This document shows, piece by piece, positions 59,234 to 64,000 of a DNA stretch of 64,000 nucleotides. The position numbers were made by a program, and so were the translations under genes. Under the pieces are notes generated by a model. It was not told the DNA's origin, made no database searches, and worked only from the letters and a program-made list of their open reading frames with translations. Source of the stretch: Verrucomicrobiota bacterium (GTDB taxonomy: Bacteria; Verrucomicrobiota; Verrucomicrobiia; Verrucomicrobiales; Akkermansiaceae); the NCBI GenBank assembly GCA_004294095.1, contig RDZR01000025.1:1-64000 (forward strand), read 5' to 3'. Each line of letters begins with the position of its first letter. The stretch's first letter is position 1.

Positions 59234-60934
59234 TCACAAATCCAGATCGGTCACCGCGCCTTGGCTGGCCGTCGCGCAGAGTTTGGCGAATTTCGCCAGA
59301 ACACCGTGGGTGTAGCGCGGCGCTGGTTGCACCCATTTTGCTTTGCGCTCGGCAATTTCACTATCTGTTAGATCGACATCGATGCGATTGTTCACCGCAT
59401 CGATGATGATGCGATCGCCCTCTTGAAGAATGGCAATGGTGCCTCCACAAAATGCTTCGGGCGTGATATGGCCGACGACGAATCCGTGGCTCCCGCCTGA
59501 GAAGCGTCCATCGGTAATGAGGGCCACGTCCTTGCCGAGGCCCATGCCCATGACGGCGCTGGTGGGGCCTAACATTTCTCGCATGCCCGGGCCGCCTTTT
59601 GGCCCTTCCATGCGGATGACGATGACATCGCCTGATTGAATTTGGCGTTTGAGGATCGCTTGCATCGCATCACCTTCGGAATCAAACACACGAGCGGTGC
59701 CAACAAATTTTTCGCCTTCTTTGCCAGAAATTTTAGCGACCGCGCCGCCTTTGGCCAAATTGCCGTAGAGGATGCGCAAGTGGCTGTCTTTTTTGATCGG
59801 TTGATCGATCGGGCGGATGATTTCCTGGCCATCTGGATAGGGAGTGGCAAATTTTTCGATGTTTTCGCGCATCGTGCGGCCGGTCACGGTCATGCAATCG
59901 CCATGCAGCAAGCCCGCGTCTAACAGAATTTTAAGCAACGGCAAAGTGCCACCAATTTTCACTAGATCCGACATGAGAAATCTGCCGGACGGCTTGAGGT
60001 CCGCAAGCACGGGCACGCGTTTGCCGATGCGCTCGAAGTCATCAATCGAGAGAGCGATGCCGGCGGAATGGGCGATGGCTGGTAAGTGCAGCACCGCATT
60101 GGTCGAGCCGCCGAGGGCGATGAGCACCGTGATCGCATTTTCAAAAGCCTCTTTGGTTAGAATATCGCGAGGCCGAATGCCGAGGTTTATCATGTTCATG
60201 ACCGCGGCTCCTGCATCAAAACAATCGCGCATTTTATCATCGGAAATCGCATTTTGCGAAGAGCTGTTAGGGAGTGACATGCCGAGAGCTTCGATCGCGC
60301 TCGCCATCGTGTTCGCCGTATACATGCCGCCGCAGGATCCGGCGCCTGGGATGGCTTTGGATTCCACGAGTTCAAGTTCTTCGTCACTAAATTCGCCGTT
60401 GGCGTGTTTGCCCACTGCCTCGAAAACGGAGACAATATCGAGGTCTTTTTGCTCGCCTTTCACGATGGCGCAGCCGGGAAGAATCGTGCCGCCATAGACG
60501 AAAACCGAGGGGCGATTCATGCGCGCCATGGCCATCAAACAGCCCGGCATATTTTTATCGCAGCCACCAATTGCAACGAAGCCATCCATGCCCTCGCAGC
60601 CGACGACTGTCTCGATGGAATCCGCAATCACCTCGCGGGAAACGAGCGAGTATTTCATGCCCTCGGTGCCCATGGAAATCCCATCCGAAATGGTGATGGT
60701 ATTAAAAATGATGGACTTGCCACCCGCCGCATCAGCACCTTTCGCGGACTCGATGGCGAGCTTATCGATGTGCATGTTGCATGGCGTCACTTGGCTCCAT
60801 GTGGAGGCGATTCCAATCTGCGGTTTGGAAAAATCTTCTTTTTTAAAGCCAACGGCATACAGCATCGCACGGCTCGGCGCGCGGTCTGGACCATCAAGCA
60901 TTGGGCTGGAAAATGGGCGTTTTGAATCTTGCAT
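59234..60934 (-). CDS. ilvD: dihydroxy-acid dehydratase
   Basis: GGCDKNMPGCLMAMAR, PGAGSCGGMYTANTMASAIEALGMSLP, LITDGRFSGGSHGFVVGH. Confidence 0.96.
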   Translation of the reverse strand: MQDSKRPFSSPMLDGPDRAPSRAMLYAVGFKKEDFSKPQIGIASTWSQVTPCNMHIDKLAIESAKGADAAGGKSIIFNTITISDGISMGTEGMKYSLVSREVIADSIETVVGCEGMDGFVAIGGCDKNMPGCLMAMARMNRPSVFVYGGTILPGCAIVKGEQKDLDIVSVFEAVGKHANGEFSDEELELVESKAIPGAGSCGGMYTANTMASAIEALGMSLPNSSSQNAISDDKMRDCFDAGAAVMNMINLGIRPRDILTKEAFENAITVLIALGGSTNAVLHLPAIAHSAGIALSIDDFERIGKRVPVLADLKPSGRFLMSDLVKIGGTLPLLKILLDAGLLHGDCMTVTGRTMRENIEKFATPYPDGQEIIRPIDQPIKKDSHLRILYGNLAKGGAVAKISGKEGEKFVGTARVFDSEGDAMQAILKRQIQSGDVIVIRMEGPKGGPGMREMLGPTSAVMGMGLGKDVALITDGRFSGGSHGFVVGHITPEAFCGGTIAILQEGDRIIIDAVNNRIDVDLTDSEIAERKAKWVQPAPRYTHGVLAKFAKLCATASQGAVTDLDL

Positions 60935-61144
60935 TGCGGAGTGATCTTCTCCCGCCACCGCATGCTAGGTCAAGCGCACTCAATCATCCTGCTTGCAAAA
61001 TTGGATGAAGTTTCGAGGTGTGAATCTCTAACAATTTTCTGCTGCGGCAAGCACTGGTAAGAAGTTCATTGCTCTTGTCTTGACTGCAACGCCAGCGATA
61101 TAAATTTATCCAATCGCGTCGTATGAGACTTTAGAAAATTGCAA

Positions 61145-62353
61145 TCAAGTTACCAAGGTATAGTGTCTGGGTTCGCCTAGGAAAAGTTCAGGTAAACGCT
61201 GGCGCTCGACCTTAAATAGTGGCCCACGCTCGTGCGCGCCACCACTCGGCGTTCGCTTAATCAGGTGGTCAAGAGTCACTGTGCCATCCAAGAGTAAACG
61301 ATCGAACTGCTCCATGCTGGGCCGTGATGTGTGTGTGACTGATTGCAGTTCAAACCATTCGCTACCGCTTCTTTGAATCGATTTGGCCTTTACCCAAAAC
61401 GTCTCGCGGTGTTTTTCCGTAAGCCGAGAATGTAAATTATCCATATTCCAGATGCATACATCCTCCTCCGGCTCGTGGGCATAATATTCATGCAAGCGGG
61501 CAAATGCATCTTCGAGTCGTAAACGAAGTCCCTGTGAATTGGCTCGGCGCGTGGTGACGCTGCAGTAAAGCTTGAAGTTACCTTCGCGTTCGTAGCCAAA
61601 CCGTTCTAGAAGCGCGCGGCTGCTCTTGAGTGCACTAAGGCTCCAATCAGGCACACAGGCAAATAATGTAGCGCGGGTTTCCTTACTCAAGATGGTGCTG
61701 CGGCCACTTTTCAACTCGATACCTTTAAAATCTGGATTGCGACTTGAGTTGATTTGAATTCCAAGGGCCGTCTCAATGCTCCTGCCAATAGCCGTATCTC
61801 CCATGCAAACCGCTTTCAGCGGACCCGCAGCGGCAATTTCGGTGAGCAATAGTAGCAACTCCGTGGCATTTGCATTTGCCGCGGTTCCTGCATCGAGAAG
61901 AAAACGGCTGACAGGTGTCTCGGTCCCGCTGGCAACTGCTTGTGCCGCCTTACTTCGAGATAAGTTCAAGACGTATATGATACCGCTTTGGACAAAAACA
62001 GCGCAGACCTCACCGGCAGACACGAATTTCTTGAAATCATAAAACCAAAACCTTGGATCCCCATTTTTTGTGCTTGGTCGATAGAGCGACACTTTAGCTG
62101 GGCTGTTCAATAAATCGCCCAAGATAACAGACTGCTTGAAGACTTTATTGCCTACGCCTTTACCCTGTGCTTGGTAATCGTGAATCCCTGCGATTTTCAA
62201 GAGATTCCGCATTGGTTCCGTCGCATCCAGAATTGATTTATCGAGCGCCGTTGCGGTAACAAACAGTAAGACACTGTTGAATCCACTCGTGTTAAGTGCA
62301 GCAAGATTTTTTGCTTCGCAATCTAGCAAAGGCCTCGTGTTCATGGCTTGCAA
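61145..62353 (-). CDS. type II restriction endonuclease, MvaI/BcnI-like
   Basis: NPDFKGIELKSGR (PD-ExK-like core); overlaps the adjacent m5C methyltransferase gene. Confidence 0.75.
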   Translation of the reverse strand: MQAMNTRPLLDCEAKNLAALNTSGFNSVLLFVTATALDKSILDATEPMRNLLKIAGIHDYQAQGKGVGNKVFKQSVILGDLLNSPAKVSLYRPSTKNGDPRFWFYDFKKFVSAGEVCAVFVQSGIIYVLNLSRSKAAQAVASGTETPVSRFLLDAGTAANANATELLLLLTEIAAAGPLKAVCMGDTAIGRSIETALGIQINSSRNPDFKGIELKSGRSTILSKETRATLFACVPDWSLSALKSSRALLERFGYEREGNFKLYCSVTTRRANSQGLRLRLEDAFARLHEYYAHEPEEDVCIWNMDNLHSRLTEKHRETFWVKAKSIQRSGSEWFELQSVTHTSRPSMEQFDRLLLDGTVTLDHLIKRTPSGGAHERGPLFKVERQRLPELFLGEPRHYTLVT

Positions 62354-63723
62354 GAAAGTTCTCCGCGTAGAATTTTTGCGAGATGTTTGCCTATTTTCTC
62401 AGCTAGCAGGACCGGAACAGCATTTCCAATCTGAGTGTAGCGAGGCACGTCCCTCTCCCAAGCTCCGATACTGGGATCGCCAGCTCTCCTTCTTCCACCA
62501 GTCGTTCTCGGACCTTTGAAGACATACCAGTCGGGAAAGGTTTGCAGCCGCGCCCACTCACGCACCGTGGGTCCACGTGGCTGACGATAGTGGACATAAT
62601 CTTCAGGTAACGATGTTGCAGTTAGATTCGGTCCGTTGGCTCCCCATGCCATTGGAAAAACGCGTTGCGCAAACTTTTTGGTTTTGAATTCGTCGGGAAT
62701 CTCTCCGCCGTTAGCAATCATGTGAGCAAATTTCTCTCTAATATAAGGAGCATGATCCGAATATTCCTGCTCTGTTAGAGGTGCTCCCTTGCCAAGAATC
62801 TGACCGTTTCGGGTGGTGCGAAATGCTCTTTGAATTTCTGTTTTTGGCTCACTTGGATACTCGCTGGTCCGAGACGTTTTCAAATAATTCGGGTCTTCCA
62901 AGTCGGATAAGAGTTCTACCAGCGTCGGGGGAGCTCCTGAAGGCTGCGGCAGGAAGCCGGACTCCACTGCACTAGGGGCATCGAAAGAGGCTTCGAACAA
63001 ATGCCCTTGCACCCAATGCGGGAGGATGTCCTCACGAATTCCAACCATGATGATGCGCGGGCGGTTTTGTGGCACACCATAGTTCTTGGCGTGCAGCAAA
63101 TCCCAACGGATGCGATAATCTTGAAGGTTCTTAAACTCTTTGAGGACGGCTTTGAATATTTCCCCGCTCTCGCCCTCCGGTGTCCATCGTGCATTAAGTA
63201 AGCCACGGACATTTTCGAATAGAAAGATTTTGGGCCGCACGCAGCGGATGACGCGCACCATCTCTTGGAATAAGTGGTTCGACGGAATATCCTGCTTGTC
63301 CAATTTGAATGACCGCCGGTGTCCAATGCCAGAGTATCCTTGGCATGGAGGCCCCCCGCAAACAAGATCAATCTCCTCTACACCTTTGTAGCGCCAGTAA
63401 GTTTGAAGGAGTTCAAGATTGAGATCAGTAAGCTTGTAAATATCTCCTACTGGGATGATGTCGAGATCCGCCCGGTTTGCAATATACGTTTCTGCCGCCT
63501 GCGGGTTTATTTCGCTGAATAGTAGTGGTTTGAAGCCGGCCTCTTCCATGCCAAGTGACAGTCCGCCGCAGCCTGCAAAAAGGTCAATGCAATGAAGCTG
63601 CTTAAGTTGCGGAGGGCCTGGCGTTTGATAAAGAACCGAGTCTTCACGCAACGTCGTTGAACAAAATTGTTTAGTCTGTTTTAACGGAATCTTTGCTTTA
63701 GAAGCGTTCGTTATCTTTTTCAT
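62341..63723 (-). CDS. DNA (cytosine-5) methyltransferase
   Basis: IDLFAGCGGLSLGMEEAGF; GGPPCQGYSGIGHRR; FLFENVRGLLNARW; QIGNAVPVLLAEKI. Confidence 0.95.
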   Translation of the reverse strand: MKKITNASKAKIPLKQTKQFCSTTLREDSVLYQTPGPPQLKQLHCIDLFAGCGGLSLGMEEAGFKPLLFSEINPQAAETYIANRADLDIIPVGDIYKLTDLNLELLQTYWRYKGVEEIDLVCGGPPCQGYSGIGHRRSFKLDKQDIPSNHLFQEMVRVIRCVRPKIFLFENVRGLLNARWTPEGESGEIFKAVLKEFKNLQDYRIRWDLLHAKNYGVPQNRPRIIMVGIREDILPHWVQGHLFEASFDAPSAVESGFLPQPSGAPPTLVELLSDLEDPNYLKTSRTSEYPSEPKTEIQRAFRTTRNGQILGKGAPLTEQEYSDHAPYIREKFAHMIANGGEIPDEFKTKKFAQRVFPMAWGANGPNLTATSLPEDYVHYRQPRGPTVREWARLQTFPDWYVFKGPRTTGGRRRAGDPSIGAWERDVPRYTQIGNAVPVLLAEKIGKHLAKILRGELSCKP

Positions 63724-63854
63724 TTAAGGGAATTTTAATTGAAATTCGCATCAGCTATTGCTCGACGGTCGCGGGAGGAGCAGGCGTTTTTTTTGCAAGG
63801 AACTAGCGGCAGACTGAAAACAGCCTGAGGTATAATAGCTGACCGAAAAAGCAG

Positions 63855-64000
63855 ATGATCCATGAAGGCCGAATTTCCAATCTCGAAGGCGAATGGAAAA
63901 AACTATTGAAATCAGATTCATTACTCCACCTTTGCATGGATTGGGTAGATTATCTTCCAAATCGCTCACAATTTGAATCTGACTTCACTTTGAGCATAAG
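63855..64000 (+). CDS. partial hypothetical ORF running off the window
   Basis: MIHEGRISNLEGEWKKLLKSDSLLHLCMDWVDYLPNRSQFESDFTLSI open to the edge, divergent from the R-M pair. Confidence 0.4.
   Translation, partial: MIHEGRISNLEGEWKKLLKSDSLLHLCMDWVDYLPNRSQFESDFTLSI

Noticed and set aside
1-64000. CRISPR array, rRNA operon, prophage or IS transposase
   Set aside because: No regularly spaced direct repeats, rRNA-like sequence or transposase/phage structural proteins seen.

Overview
The 64 kb window looks like a chromosomal segment from a Verrucomicrobia-type bacterium (inferred from gene content, two PEP-CTERM proteins and GH78/arabinose genes; no search was run). Most of it is ordinary: GH78 rhamnosidase, TatD, PanE/ApbA, IF-1, ScpA, MetF, OpcA, a ComM/YifB ATPase, AraD/AraA, a KamA-type aminomutase, PssA, a complete cbb3 oxidase cluster (ccoS-ccoNO-ccoQ-ccoP-ccoG-orf42-safE-ccoI), a secreted CehA/McbA metallohydrolase with a NarL-type two-component system, fasciclin, tRNA-Ser(GGA), rpsO, pnp, a FbpABC-like transporter, IlvD, and a type II R-M pair (MvaI/BcnI-like endonuclease plus m5C methyltransferase). 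The most striking signal is not a gene. The short word TCTAACA/TGTTAGA (core CTAAC/GTTAG) occurs about 80-90 times by hand count on both strands, in all usable reading frames and in intergenic DNA, against a single-digit i.i.d. expectation. Its density and distribution resemble a DNA-uptake-sequence-like or other genome-wide signature word. Other leads are an apparent frameshift in ccoI, three short cbb3-cluster ORFs missed by the ORF track, a decayed duplication of the pnp 3' end and terminator next to nested inverted repeats, and a metallohydrolase/sensor-kinase/regulator operon.
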